This document shows positions 10,045 to 20,546 of a DNA stretch of 64,000 nt, piece after piece. Numbering within the stretch: the first letter of the stretch is position 1; each line of letters starts with the position of its first letter. A model generated the notes under the pieces. That model did no database searches, was not told where the DNA came from, and saw only the letters and a program-made list of their open reading frames with translations. Source of the DNA: Oidiodendron maius Zn (Eukaryota; Ascomycota; Leotiomycetes; Myxotrichaceae); the NCBI GenBank assembly GCA_000827325.1, contig KN832870.1, positions 4,898,001 through 4,962,000 on the forward strand, in the 5' to 3' direction. The translations under genes were made by a program, and so were the position numbers.

Positions 10045-11697
10045 ATGGAGGTGGAATCCAAAGCTATCCAACATACGGACGAAATGCCGGTGACGGCACT
10101 GACCGAGCAGACCGACCGTGCTGTGTTAAACGAAAAGGCAAAGCGGGCTGACGAAGAAGACCATAAGGCGAAGATCATCCCTGCGCTTCGACTGCACTAC
10201 AAGGCGGTCTTCTGGGCTTTCGTGGTTTCCATGTGTGTCATCATGGAGGGCTATGATACCAGCCTTCTTAACAACTTCTACGCATTCCCAGCTTTTGCGA
10301 AGAAGTTTGGCAAATTTGACCCTGGTAGCGGCAAATATCAACTGACGGCACCTTGGCAAGCGGGCCTTGGGAATTCCTCTGGAGTGGGAGCGTTCTTTGG
10401 AGCTTTCCTGAATGGATTCCTGGTTGATCGCTTTGGACACAAAAGGGTCGTCCTTGGTAGCCTGCTCGCTCTAGCCGGCTTCCTCTTTATTGTTTTCTTC
10501 GCAAGCAGCATCGAGGTCTTGCTGGTTGGTGAGATTCTTTGCGGTTTTCCTTGGGGTATATTTGCAACCATATCCCCAGCTTATGCCTCCGAGATCCTAC
10601 CACTGTCACTAAGGGTTTACATGACCAGCTGGACAAATATGTGTTTTATTATCGGCCAGCTGATTTCAGCTGGAGTGCTCGCCGGGCTCGTCCACAATAA
10701 CAGCGACTGGGCTTACAAAATCCCGTTTGCCGTTCAATGGTTCTGGCCCCTGATCTTGTTTCCGGTCCTCTTGTTTGCACCTGAGTCGCCTTGGTATCTG
10801 GTACGTAAGGGACGGGTTGAGGAAGCGCGAGGGTCTTTGGTGCGCCTGAATCATAAGGAAACGGAGGCTGCATCCATTGATGAGCAGCTCGCCCTTATCA
10901 TACACACAGACAACCAAGAAAAAGAGTTGTTGCTGGAGGTCAGCACCAGTTACTGGCAGTGTTTCCGTGGGGTAGAAGCACGCCGAACTGAGATTGCGTC
11001 CATGGTGTTCGCCGGAACTATCTTGACTGGACTGACCTTTGCTTATAACACAACCTACTTTTTTTCATCCATCGGTCTCAGCTCAACTCAAGCATACAAT
11101 CTCAATGTCGGCGGCACCGCCATGGCTCTCGCATCGACGCTGGTATCATGGGTTTTCATTATGCCTTATTTCGGCCGCCGCACTATCTACCTCTGGGGCA
11201 CTTTCGGCATGACTGTCATTCTGTTCCTGATTGGTATCCTAAACGTTCGCACCAACACGCACTCTTTCGCCCTGGCCCAGGCCGTGCTTACCCTAATCTG
11301 GACTTGCGTATTCCAGCTGAGTGTTGGTCAATTGGCGTGGGCTCTCCCGGCCGAGATTGGCTCTACACGCCTGCGACAAAAAACCGTGGTAATAGGGCGT
11401 AACGCCTACTACATAGTCTCCGTCGTCGCATCTGTCCTCGAGCCATATTTTGTTAACCCAACCGCTTGGAATCTAAAGGGGTATACCAGCTTCTTCTGGA
11501 TGGGATTGGCTCTTCTCACCTTGGTCTGGGTCTTCTTTCGCCTACCCGAGACTAAAGGTCGGTCATACGAGGAGATTAACCTACTCTTCGCGAAAGGCAT
11601 CGGCTCCCGTCACTTCAGCGAGTATCAGGTAGACGTGTTTGAAGAAACAGACCAGAAAGGGATGGTAGTACACATTGAACGCGCTGAACGAGTCTAG
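10045..11697 (+). CDS. MFS sugar transporter, alpha-glucoside permease type
   Basis: Single exon, 550 aa from the ATG at 10045 (the frame is open further upstream but without ATG). It is a 12-helix sugar/H+ symporter of the plasma membrane. Signatures include GYDTSLLNNFYAFPAF after helix 1, the loop DRFGHKRV between helices 2 and 3, the PESPWYLVRKGR motif at the end of helix 6 typical of the maltose/alpha-glucoside (MAL) branch, and the closing LPETKGRSYEEI. The N-terminal about 60 residues are hydrophilic and Lys/Glu-rich. The alpha-galactosidase beside it suggests import of oligosaccharides such as melibiose or raffinose, but the substrate is inferred from context only. CreA-like sites upstream suggest carbon repression. 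Confidence 0.88.
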   Translation: MEVESKAIQHTDEMPVTALTEQTDRAVLNEKAKRADEEDHKAKIIPALRLHYKAVFWAFVVSMCVIMEGYDTSLLNNFYAFPAFAKKFGKFDPGSGKYQLTAPWQAGLGNSSGVGAFFGAFLNGFLVDRFGHKRVVLGSLLALAGFLFIVFFASSIEVLLVGEILCGFPWGIFATISPAYASEILPLSLRVYMTSWTNMCFIIGQLISAGVLAGLVHNNSDWAYKIPFAVQWFWPLILFPVLLFAPESPWYLVRKGRVEEARGSLVRLNHKETEAASIDEQLALIIHTDNQEKELLLEVSTSYWQCFRGVEARRTEIASMVFAGTILTGLTFAYNTTYFFSSIGLSSTQAYNLNVGGTAMALASTLVSWVFIMPYFGRRTIYLWGTFGMTVILFLIGILNVRTNTHSFALAQAVLTLIWTCVFQLSVGQLAWALPAEIGSTRLRQKTVVIGRNAYYIVSVVASVLEPYFVNPTAWNLKGYTSFFWMGLALLTLVWVFFRLPETKGRSYEEINLLFAKGIGSRHFSEYQVDVFEETDQKGMVVHIERAERV

Positions 11698-12415
11698 AGA
11701 GCAAGAGCGGGTCGTAGGCGTTAAGATCTAGCGTTATCATTGAACACGTCTTGAGGCCCACCTAGACCCTTTCAGAACGAACCCAGTCGTCGTCCTTCAT
11801 GAATGTTCAGACTTATCCTGTGTCTCGTAACCAGTTCTTGCATTGCTTCCGTTTGGCTTATTTGCCTTGAGCATTCTCATTTATAATGGAATGACCAAGT
11901 GCAAATCTACTATAGCGCTTTTCTAATGAGCGCGGGGTGATAAGGGAGTGAAAACGTATGTCCGTATTGAAATTAAATATACTTAAACTACACAATATTA
12001 TTACAAATATCCTCTGCAAAGCGTAACCAGGATTTTAGTCACAAACATGCAGCTTCTCAGACTTTTAGATCATGTACAAAAGCTCATCTGCCTGATGCAA
12101 GGGCCTCCAAGTAATAAACTAACCAGTGGACCAAAATATAGAAGCCATGGCCATGTGTTAGTTTTCTTGAATCGATCTAGGTAGGCTCTGCCGTGTGCGG
12201 AACACTAACGTCTTTTGGCGTTCGGAAAGATTATCGGCGGCCGGTCAAGTTTGCCAGATTCGGCCTTGAGTGGACAACTCCCACTATGCCTGGAACACAA
12301 ATAGTTAACAGGGTAGAGAGTGTACGCTCTATACTTCTACCTGGCCCCCGTAGACAATACAGGCAGCTCTCAAGAAAAAAAAGAAAAAAGAAAAAGAAAG
12401 AACAAGAATTCACTC
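11698..12415. other. intergenic
   Basis: No gene seen in 718 bp. The right end carries a purine stretch of A and G (about 12372-12405) directly before the dehydrogenase ATG, probably the leader. Confidence 0.4.
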
Positions 12416-13286
12416 ATGTCGAAGGAGAAATATCTCGAGGGCCAGCTGGCCATTGTTACAGGCTCCTCCAAGGTGGTGGGCATCGGCTCCGCTACTGCTC
12501 TCGCTCTTGCAGAGCATGGCGCAAATGTACTGTACTGTTGATACATGCTTCTCCTCCAACACCGAGATAATAACTAACGAGTCTTGCCAACCGTAGATCT
12601 TAATTCATTATCATGCCACATCCCACTCAGTAGAAGAAGTGTTGGCAAAGATCAGGGCCCTAGGGGTAAAGGCGGCTGCTGTGCAGGCTGACGCGGGCCA
12701 TCCGAACTTTGGGAAACTTCTTGTCGCAGCGGCGCTGGAGAATTTCCATACGGACACAATTAATATTGTGGTCAATAATGCCGGGTTAGGGATTACCCGT
12801 GATGGTATTACATCTGTTCCACTCAAAGACTGGGATTACCTCTTTCACATCAATATTCGTGGGCCTTTTCTGCTCATCCAAGCCGCGCTGCCATACATGA
12901 AGCCCGGTGGCCGCATTATCAACGTGTCGACAGTGATGGCTAACCTAGGGTCTTACAAGCTCATAGTATACAGCGCATCAAAGGCGGCCATGAATTCTAT
13001 GACGTCAAGTGTCTCGGAGGAGTTAGGTCCCAAAGGAATAACGGTCAACACTGTTTCCCCTGGCCCGATTGATCTCGCACCACCTGGATCAACAGATCTA
13101 ACTGTAACTATGGATCAAGTGAAAGACGACGCAATAGCCTGGAGGATTCATTCAAATCAGCATATAAAGAGGAGAGGAACTCCACAGGAAGTTGCCGATG
13201 CCATCCTGTTTTTGGCCAGCCCGATGAGCAGTTATATCACTGGCCAGGTCATACATGTCGATGGGGGTATTAATCTCCCTCTCTAG
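12416..13286 (+). CDS. short-chain dehydrogenase/reductase (FabG-like)
   Basis: Classical SDR of 266 aa from two exons: 12416-12526 and 12597-13286 (70-nt intron, GTACTG donor, CGTAG acceptor). NAD(P)H-dependent oxidoreductase of the 3-oxoacyl-reductase type. Landmarks are the dinucleotide motif TGSSKVVGIG, NNAG, catalytic Ser148 in INVSTV, catalytic YSASK (Tyr162, Lys166), SPGPI, and the C-terminal VDGG. The glycine motif carries an extra Val, seen in some fungal members. No targeting signal, so probably cytosolic. It lies tail to tail with the dioxygenase on its right, and together with the regulator beyond that may form a small pathway. Substrate unknown. Confidence 0.85.
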
Positions 13287-13668
13287 GGACATGTTGGAAA
13301 GCTTCCTCAGGTGTCACATATTATTAATTTAGACCCTCAACGCATATGGCACTGGTAACCTAGGTTCTACCATCCTATCACAAGTTCATCTTGATGCCCT
13401 CACTGTAGTTTATTCTTCGCAGGAGCTAAGACATGATATAGTATATTATATAGTACACTCAATTTCGTCAATTATATGGTGTGTCAATCTAGGGAGATAA
13501 GTCTGAATTGAATGCCGCATAAAGTTGCAATGACAATAGCGATAGGAAGGTCTCCTAAAAGTACCAAAATATAGATGCTCCAACCACTCGTTAATAGAAT
13601 CATGTCGATCAAATTGTGAATCAATGTGACGTCCAGGTACTTTAGATATGCCATCTCGTTGTACGTAT
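13287..13668. other. convergent intergenic region
   Basis: About 380 bp between the stop codons of the converging SDR and dioxygenase genes. Nothing coding seen; it will hold both 3' ends. Confidence 0.5.
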
Positions 13669-14849
13669 TTAGACACCATCCCCAAGCGTGTACTGTGTTG
13701 ACCATCTCTGAAGGCCCGTTAGAAATGCACATCTGGAGCATATGGATTTAACCCACCTCGTCCCATGGCTGCCTCGAATCTGCAAATCTCAAATCCGTGG
13801 CGAGACGAATAACATGATCAGGATCGTGGTTAAGTGTGGAAGCGTGAATCTACCAAAAAGTATGGCTTCTGTTAGCAACGTCATATAACAAGGGTTCTAA
13901 GGTGCTCAACGAACGGCGTAGGGGTTGTGCAATACAACGTCTCCGGCCCTGTAGTCCGTCACCAACCATCGTCGATCATATGCACGCCCAAACTCTGCAG
14001 GCGATTCGGAGAGAAGGCCAGTTGACAGCATGTTCTTGTTGAATGCCGATTTTGCTTCCTCATCCGTGAGCCCCACCGTCTTGGCTCTTTCAGCAAATTC
14101 ATTCTCAAACTGCTTCCCCAGTTGTGCCCCTGAATCGATGTCAGCCTAATTGTCTCTTATGAAGCGGGGCTTATTGTGTTAGGCAGACCGTTCTCGAGAT
14201 AGATTAATCCGCCTCCAGTGAGTCCGATATCACCCATTGGTACCCATGCTGTCACACTAGTTGGCTCTCCATAGCGCAAGAAGATCTGGTCGTAATGGAC
14301 ACCGATTGCCTTGGTCCCGGGAATGTTGTTGCGCAACAAGGTACGGCGGAATGCTACTGTGTGCTCTTCCCAGCCCGTGAGCCCCGCGACGAACTCTAAC
14401 AAGACCGGATGTTTGCAGAAGTCCTCTGCGTACCACTTCTCTCCATGCGCGCGGAGTGCTAGATCTACAAACTCGGCTGCAACTTTGCCGGGGTGGCCGT
14501 TCTTTCCAGCCGCGCCGGATCCGATCCCAGGGAACTGAGCAACATCCTTCGCAGAGTCATAGATTCCATCTACTGGCGACGTGCCCGGTTGAAGGACGCC
14601 AGTGGGAGAAAGGAACTTGAAGTACTCCTCGCGAGCCTTTAGAACATCGGACCGGGGCAGTAAGCCCTTTAAGAAGAGGTATCCATCATCGTCGAAACGG
14701 CGTCGTAGCTCGTCTACCGGGAGGGAGGGATCGGATGCACGGAGAAGTGATATTTCTGATGGTTCTAAGAGTCCATCGTTTACAAAGAACTTGGTTTTAT
14801 TCAGGTCGGCAGGTCTGGTTGATGAGGCATGTTCGACAGGGTGTGGCAT
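13669..14849 (-). CDS. phytanoyl-CoA dioxygenase-family (PhyH) enzyme
   Basis: Fe(II)/2-oxoglutarate dioxygenase of the PhyH family, 335 aa from four exons read leftward: 14849-14189, 14129-13915, 13849-13757, 13707-13669. The summed length is in frame, and the joins restore YLENGAQLG, NPYAIHASTLN and PWDERWS. The iron triad is H185-x-D187 in GVHYDQ plus H294 in IHASTLN. Arg307 in HVIRLATD fits the 2-oxoglutarate carboxylate. The N-terminal DDDGYLFLKGLL is typical of the family. The first donor (GTCTGC) is weak, but only it restores the frame. Such enzymes hydroxylate or desaturate small molecules and are frequent in fungal secondary-metabolite clusters. Substrate unknown. It shares a promoter with the Zn2Cys6 regulator. 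Confidence 0.87.
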
Positions 14850-15293
14850 CTCGTAGGGCACGGGCACTGGACAATGCAGCAATCAAGAGGAGACGTACCA
14901 GCACCGGAAGGATCGAGGTGTTGCGGTTTGAAGGCAGCGCCACCATGTTATAAATATAAAACCATTCCAGAACTTGGTGGCATCTAGACACTCCGCCCCG
15001 TTGCTTGATCTATCACCTGGCTGAAGAGAGAGCACCTCCCCCAACTGACGGGATTGCTTTCCTACTTTGGCGGACATGCGGTTAGAGCGCCCCGGTCACG
15101 ACTTTCCCAGCGGACCCTTGCTAGAACCGCTTGTAGATCGTTACCCCGATGTTTACTGTAGACCGGGGATATCTGGGGTTCGATAAGATCCGGCAGCGAC
15201 TCCATTGCAGACTTGTGAACATTACATTCCACTTTCAGTAGATGCTTCCGCCCACCGCTGAGTCCGCTCCGACACGAGTTGCAGTTGCATGGC
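14850..15293. promoter_or_regulatory. bidirectional promoter, dioxygenase / regulator
   Basis: 444 bp separate the start codons of the divergent dioxygenase and Zn2Cys6 genes. A TATA-like AT block (14948-14961) lies about 100 bp from the dioxygenase start. Several CGG/CCG half-sites of the kind bound by Zn2Cys6 factors occur around 14995-15115, for example CGGAC and CCGG. Autoregulation is plausible but not shown. Confidence 0.45.
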
Positions 15294-17461
15294 ATGGCGT
15301 GGTGAGTTCCGCTTTTGCGACTCCCTAGATATGCAGTGCTGCTGTATTCGCGGGAATTAATCACTGAGTATTGCATCCAGCCAGAGCTGCCGTGTTCGCC
15401 ATTACCGGTGCGATAACAAGCTGCCCGTGTGCGGCCGGTGTCAGAGGAGGAGGAAGCCCTGTGTTCCAGCATCTCGTCACCAAATCCGACAATCTGTCCC
15501 GGGTCCGCAATTCGGAGGTGAGCACATATGGTTGCCATTGCCGCCCAGAGGTAAGCAGATTTCTCGGCCTGGATAACTCCAGTGTGATTAATTTGTGCCC
15601 CGTGCCTAGTTGGCTTCGTTGATGAGACCCGGAAAGTCGAAAGGGAGTTCACCAAAGATGAAGCCTATAGAAGAAGCCTCATACGTGAGCACACTGATGC
15701 ACCGGAAGCAGTAAGCCCCTTTGGGAAGGATTTGGCGCAAGAGGAGAACCACTCAGGGGAAGAATATTCTACTATTATCGCGGAGCCATGCTCAACGGAC
15801 CAAGATGAGCAAGCCTCCCACTCTCACATTTCCGTATCCACTGTCACTGTGACATGGAAAGCCACAGCAAATGCACCTCGTCCGGCTGCCCTCCTAGACC
15901 GGGAGACAAGGGCCAAAGAACCGCTGAGCGCAAGGACAGTTACGGCGATTGAAAGCGCCCATCAACAGACAAGTATCCAAGATTCATATCAAGCATCCAC
16001 TGTGCCGCAAACAACGAGCCAAGCGCTACACCATGGTCTAGTCACCGGCATCGATTATCCTGGTATTTCACAATTTCCCCGAGGTTCTGTCTCGTCTTGG
16101 CCATTCAACACACCACAAGAAGCTTATCTGCTACGGCATTTCATAGATAACGTCTCATGTTTCGTAAGATTTTGGCATGGCCCCCCCATCTTATGGGTGT
16201 CTTTCTGATATCCAAACCAGTTCGATTTTTGTGATTCACGGCGGCACTTCGCATTCATCGTGCCGCAGCGCGCTCGGAGCAATCGCACACTAGCAACCGC
16301 TATGCTTGCGCTCTCCGCCAGACACCTGGGCCGTACGACGCAGTTTGATCCTTTTGTAGCGGATCATTACCACCAGGAATGTCTTCAAACACTGATCCCA
16401 ATACTTGGAGAAAGCACGGCTATTCTAGACGAAGCGATCTTAGCAGCGCTTGTTGTGCTACGCCTCTTGGAAGAGATGGATGGTAAACACATTTCATATC
16501 CTATTTAACATGATATCAAACTGACTTCGTAGTCCCTCTGGTTGGATCTGATTTGCAGCGTCATTTGATTGGCACACAGGCCATTATACAAGCCCAGAAG
16601 GTTGATATTGGAGCACGATCTTCATCTTTTTGGCAGGCAGCATGCTGGGCGGCTTTCCGCCAAGAGCTTTACGTCTGCTTGACGGGTCAAAGAGCAATCC
16701 AGCTAAATATTGAGCAAATCCCAATTATCCAATCGACTGATACCATGGATGACTGGGACTGGGCGTCATGTGCCGTCATTCACTGTCGGGATGTGCTGCA
16801 ATTTGCGTTCGGAGATGGTTGCAAGTCTCTTGTAACACACCACAAACTTTGGAAAGACAACTGGAATTGGCAACTGCAAAAGAGTTCCTCTTTCGACCCG
16901 TTTTATCTCAATGAGAGCGTGTCAACAGAGCACTGTCATATGTTTCCAGATATTAGACTTCAGGCGAGCTGTCATGGTAAGTTTCACACTATCAAGTTCC
17001 GAGACAAGAATTGACATATGTACAGTAATGGGTTATCAGTATAACATTCTAGCGCATATGTTACTTGTAATATACGATGAGAGTATTCCCAAAGCCGGCC
17101 CAGCTCATAAAATAGCTGTGAGAAGAGTTGATGTACGTGTCATTTGCTGCATACAAGGAAGCCATGCTGAATTAATCTAGGAAGAAGCAAAAAAGGACGT
17201 CCAAACAATGTGTGGCATAAGCCTTTCAAATACCCATACGCCATCTGCAATGATTATGGCGTCCATGGCCATATCTCTTTGTAAGCTTGTATTCTATCTT
17301 GCTAATAGAACACCACTTACTGTTCTACAGGTGGCGACCGATTCACGGATAGCAGAGAACAAAAAGAGCTCGACAAGATTCTTTTGCAAACTGAACAATT
17401 GCATGGATGGCCTACTTCCGCAGCTCAGCAACAGCTGAGACAAACTTGGGGATGGGCCTAA
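15294..17461 (+). CDS. Zn2Cys6 transcription factor, ARCA-like
   Basis: Eight exons by frame and splice sites: 15294-15301, 15381-15550, 15610-16163, 16221-16482, 16533-16976, 17026-17132, 17181-17280, 17331-17461 (591 aa). The first exon is 8 nt (ATGGCGTG). Its junction makes the first zinc Cys, giving C3-C6-C13-C20-C23-C30 with canonical spacing (MACQSCRVRHYRCDNKLP, then VCGRCQRRRKPC). A linker region (GFVDETRKVEREF) follows, then the fungal-specific domain with HFIDNVSCFFDFCD, LALSARHLGR, EEMDVPLVGSDLQRHLIG and the C-terminal HGWPTSAAQQQL, all typical of the ARCA-like subgroup. Nuclear regulator; the likely target is its own neighbourhood. Exon 2 could instead end at the GTGAGC donor at 15518, also in frame, shortening the protein by 11 aa. 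Confidence 0.83.
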
Positions 17462-19004
17462 TTGCAGTGGATGGGCCGCTGCCAGATCTCCAATGAAGTG
17501 GACTGCACACTGAATACGCAGGCAGCTGCTACCCGGAATGAAGTGGGACTAGCGATAGCGTAGGAAGCAGCCAAGGCAGTGCGGGGAATAGTAATACAGC
17601 CGTAATACGACCCTGTGGTTTCAAGAAAGGAAAGTAGAGGCTTTGGCAAGAAGAAGCCAGGAGGAAAATTGTCCTTATCCGCCCTTCTGAATGCAATTGA
17701 TAGTGTTAGTTCGCAGCAAGGACAGCTATTTATTATAACAACGAACTATATAGAGCATCTGGATGCTACACTGATTTGACTAGGCTAAATAGACATAAAG
17801 CTCAAGCTTGGGCTAACTACCTGTGAAGTCGACGCTTAGCTCTTTGCCTCTATTTTTAGGGGAAATAACTTAGACAAAGGGAAATCAGAGAGCAAAGAAG
17901 TAAAAGAGAATGCAATGTATATGCAGCAGGTAGCAGAAATTGCAAGTGAGGTGCTAGAAGAAAAATTCAGCCACCTAATATCTAGCAGTTGTTGTTGCGG
18001 TATAGACAGTGGCCAGCTATAGCGGTGCAGAATGCGCAGGAATAGGTGGAACAAAAATGGTACACCACAAGAGAAAATCCTCTGATATCCAAAGAATTCT
18101 GTAACAATAATGAGATCTAATTATCAGATAAGCTCAACATGTCTCCAACTGCGGAAGACAGCGCAGAGGATAGACCTTAGGCCAAAGAGATGGCAGGTGC
18201 GTCAGTTAAATGCTTAGGCGATGTACTTAGCTTATTAGATATGGTGGGAAGGCTATCAAGACTGTATAGTGGTAATGGCATTGTGTAATTAGAGCATATG
18301 TCAGTTGTAGACACCCCCACACTTTTTGGTGCAGCTGGCTCGTGGGTCAAGAATTCGGACTGGCACTGGTGCATAGATTAATACAATTTGCTGCAAACCT
18401 CAACGATGACTAATTTTAGAAGCATAGAGTCCCAAGTAAGTGCTGGCCCTACGTCCGAAATTTACCTGAGGTATACTTAATTTGTCTTCTTATATTCCGT
18501 TCTTACAATATAACTAATTACGAGATAGGTTGTTAAGTATCGAACTACTGGTGCGCATGAAAATAAGCACGAATTTGATCGATTGGTTCTTTTTTTAAGG
18601 ACAGCGAAGCGTATGGGCATTTATATGATACTTGGAAGGAATTGGTTGAGTTCGTTTATGGCAAATCAGTAGAGGAATTAGCTACCCCGGATACATATCG
18701 TCATGCTTAAAACCTTTGCTAAAAGTAAAGCACAACGAACTTACACCTAATTAAGGAGTTTTCTAGCAGTAGAGTATTTATAGCTATGACATGTCTGTAA
18801 CTTTAGTGCCATGCAAGCAATTGACAGTCGCCGTCTAGAACAATGCAGAGTGGCTTGTCTTCTATGTGGTGAGGCTATAATCCATGAACTGTACAAATAG
18901 CAAGATGAAAGGAGGAAAGGAAGCAAAGAAAGAAAGAGGCAAAGCAATGCGTTTCCATTCCAACATCAGTCTCCCCTCAGCCCTGACCAACGCCATGTGC
19001 CAAC
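17462..19004. other. gene-free region with coding-like relics
   Basis: 1.5 kb with no intact gene. Short stop-broken pieces read like former protein on the + strand: about 17885-17975 (KEVKENAMYMQQVAEIASEV), about 18138-18285 (SVKCLGDVLSLLDMVGRLSR) and about 18610-18708 (DTWKELVEFVYGKSVEEL). They share no single frame. This looks like a decayed gene or old transposon, but I cannot name it. The right end is the 3' flank of the next gene. Confidence 0.3.
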
Positions 19005-20546
19005 TCAGAAGACCCTCTTCTTACCAGAAGAATCCTCGTGCGTGTCCAGTTCACAGTCCTCGAAATCCGACCCGCTGGTACTGCACTCTTCAGTCTCCCT
19101 CTTCGTTGTCGAGCCCAAGATCTCCTCGATCTCCTCGATGTCCTCGATGCCCTTATCCATCGTCTCCGCGCCCTCCCTCCTCACACCATGCTCGACACTC
19201 TCCTTCCCTCCTCCAAACTTCATCAAGCCCATACTCTCCAACTGCACCCTTGCCCGTGCAATCTCCCTATCGACCTCCCCAAACACCCTCACCTGCCGAT
19301 CAATGAACTCCTGAAGTACCTTCTTCCTCTCCTTCCTCATCTCCTCCTCCTCCCCCACGGTGCGTCTTCTCTCCCCATATATCCTCTCCTTATGAGACAC
19401 GCAGCATTTTCTCTCCACCTCGGATGCATTAACACCCCTTCTGCATCTCCGCCACCCTTCCTTTCTCCCCGCAGCAATCCACTCCGGGCTCGCCTCGTGC
19501 CATTCAAGATCCCACCTCGGCGTCTCAAGATCCCTCGCAACATCATCGTCGTCCCCCTTCTGCTCCTCCAACGCCACGAGCTCATTAATCAATGAGCGGT
19601 ACGTATCCCATGGCCGCGCAACGAGATGAGTGGGAAACCATTTCGGGAGGAACGATCCGCAGGTGTCGCGATCAGCGAGCGTGATGGGCGGGCCGGGAGG
19701 GATGTGTCGCTTGTTGCAGACGGTGCAGAGGGCAAGCTTTGAGCCGTGGGTGTGGATATCCGCGATGAAATCCTGGCACTCTTCATCGGCGGCGAGGATG
19801 GTGCCGCGGATGCCCGGGGTGGTGTTAATCCAGGTGGAGTGGCAGGTGTTGATGTTCTGCGCCAGACTATCTCCTTTGGTTAGGTTTATTTTTGGTGTGT
19901 TCATTGAGTGGCCAGTGTCTTCGGATTCTCCTTTATATTTAGCAGGGCGTTTTTCCTTGATCTGTCCAGATTGCAGAGCTTCTATCTCTGCATCCTCTCT
20001 CTTCGTACCCTCTCCCATGCCTCCCATTTTCTCATACCCCATATTCTCTATTCCTATTCTCCAATTCTCCCTCCTATCACTCTTCATTCCCCTAAACCAA
20101 TTCTCCCTCGTTCCAACGATCCGCAACCTTTGCGCTTCTCTCTCCTCTTTGTTCCTCTCTACCCTCCTCTCAATGAAATATTCCTTTAATGCTCTATCAT
20201 ATACTGCATTGCTCGGGGGTGGGAAGCACCGCACTGGCATTGGCGGCAGGGGGAGCTCGATTCCGTGCGCGGGGAACCCACGGATGATGTTCATGCAGTG
20301 AGGTAAGAATTCGGGATACCCTTTGCCGGAGGCATAGGGGTTAATGAGTAATCCATTATTTTGAGGGAGGATGTGTTTGGTGCTGGGGCTGTTGGTTGTG
20401 CTGGGTTTGGATCTCGGCCTGTGTGGCATGGTAGGTATGGTGGAAACGGTGAGTTCGAAGGGAGGGAAGGGGATAGTAGATCCGTCTCCGTCTCTTACCA
20501 GGGATGGATTGGAGACAGAAGCTTGAATAGGGTTAGTCGGTGCCAT
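19005..20546 (-). CDS. hypothetical charged protein, 513 aa
   Basis: Single long exon, ATG at 20546. No known family. The N-terminus is Pro/Ser/Thr-rich. A conserved-looking segment follows, YASGKGYPEFLPHCMNIIRG and LPLPPMPVRCFPPP (about 75-115), then a very Arg/Glu-rich helical stretch. Around 275-300 a Cys/His pair (CTVCNKRHIPPGPP) and a later Cys could bind zinc. The C-terminal 150 residues are an Arg/Glu coiled-coil-like region ending in an acidic Ser-rich tail. No signal peptide or membrane helix. Probably nuclear or cytosolic scaffold-like; function unknown. Confidence 0.65.
   Translation of the reverse strand: MAPTNPIQASVSNPSLVRDGDGSTIPFPPFELTVSTIPTMPHRPRSKPSTTNSPSTKHILPQNNGLLINPYASGKGYPEFLPHCMNIIRGFPAHGIELPLPPMPVRCFPPPSNAVYDRALKEYFIERRVERNKEEREAQRLRIVGTRENWFRGMKSDRRENWRIGIENMGYEKMGGMGEGTKREDAEIEALQSGQIKEKRPAKYKGESEDTGHSMNTPKINLTKGDSLAQNINTCHSTWINTTPGIRGTILAADEECQDFIADIHTHGSKLALCTVCNKRHIPPGPPITLADRDTCGSFLPKWFPTHLVARPWDTYRSLINELVALEEQKGDDDDVARDLETPRWDLEWHEASPEWIAAGRKEGWRRCRRGVNASEVERKCCVSHKERIYGERRRTVGEEEEMRKERKKVLQEFIDRQVRVFGEVDREIARARVQLESMGLMKFGGGKESVEHGVRREGAETMDKGIEDIEEIEEILGSTTKRETEECSTSGSDFEDCELDTHEDSSGKKRVF

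Noticed and set aside
14884-14946. upstream ATG and 32-nt GT-AG segment before the dioxygenase
   Set aside because: Too short for an intron; the TATA-like block abuts this ATG. The start at 14849 fits the family and promoter spacing.
15062-15655. 197-codon open frame on the minus strand
   Set aside because: It lies antisense to the zinc-cluster exons and shared promoter. The + strand reading gives a perfect Zn2Cys6 motif, so this is a shadow.
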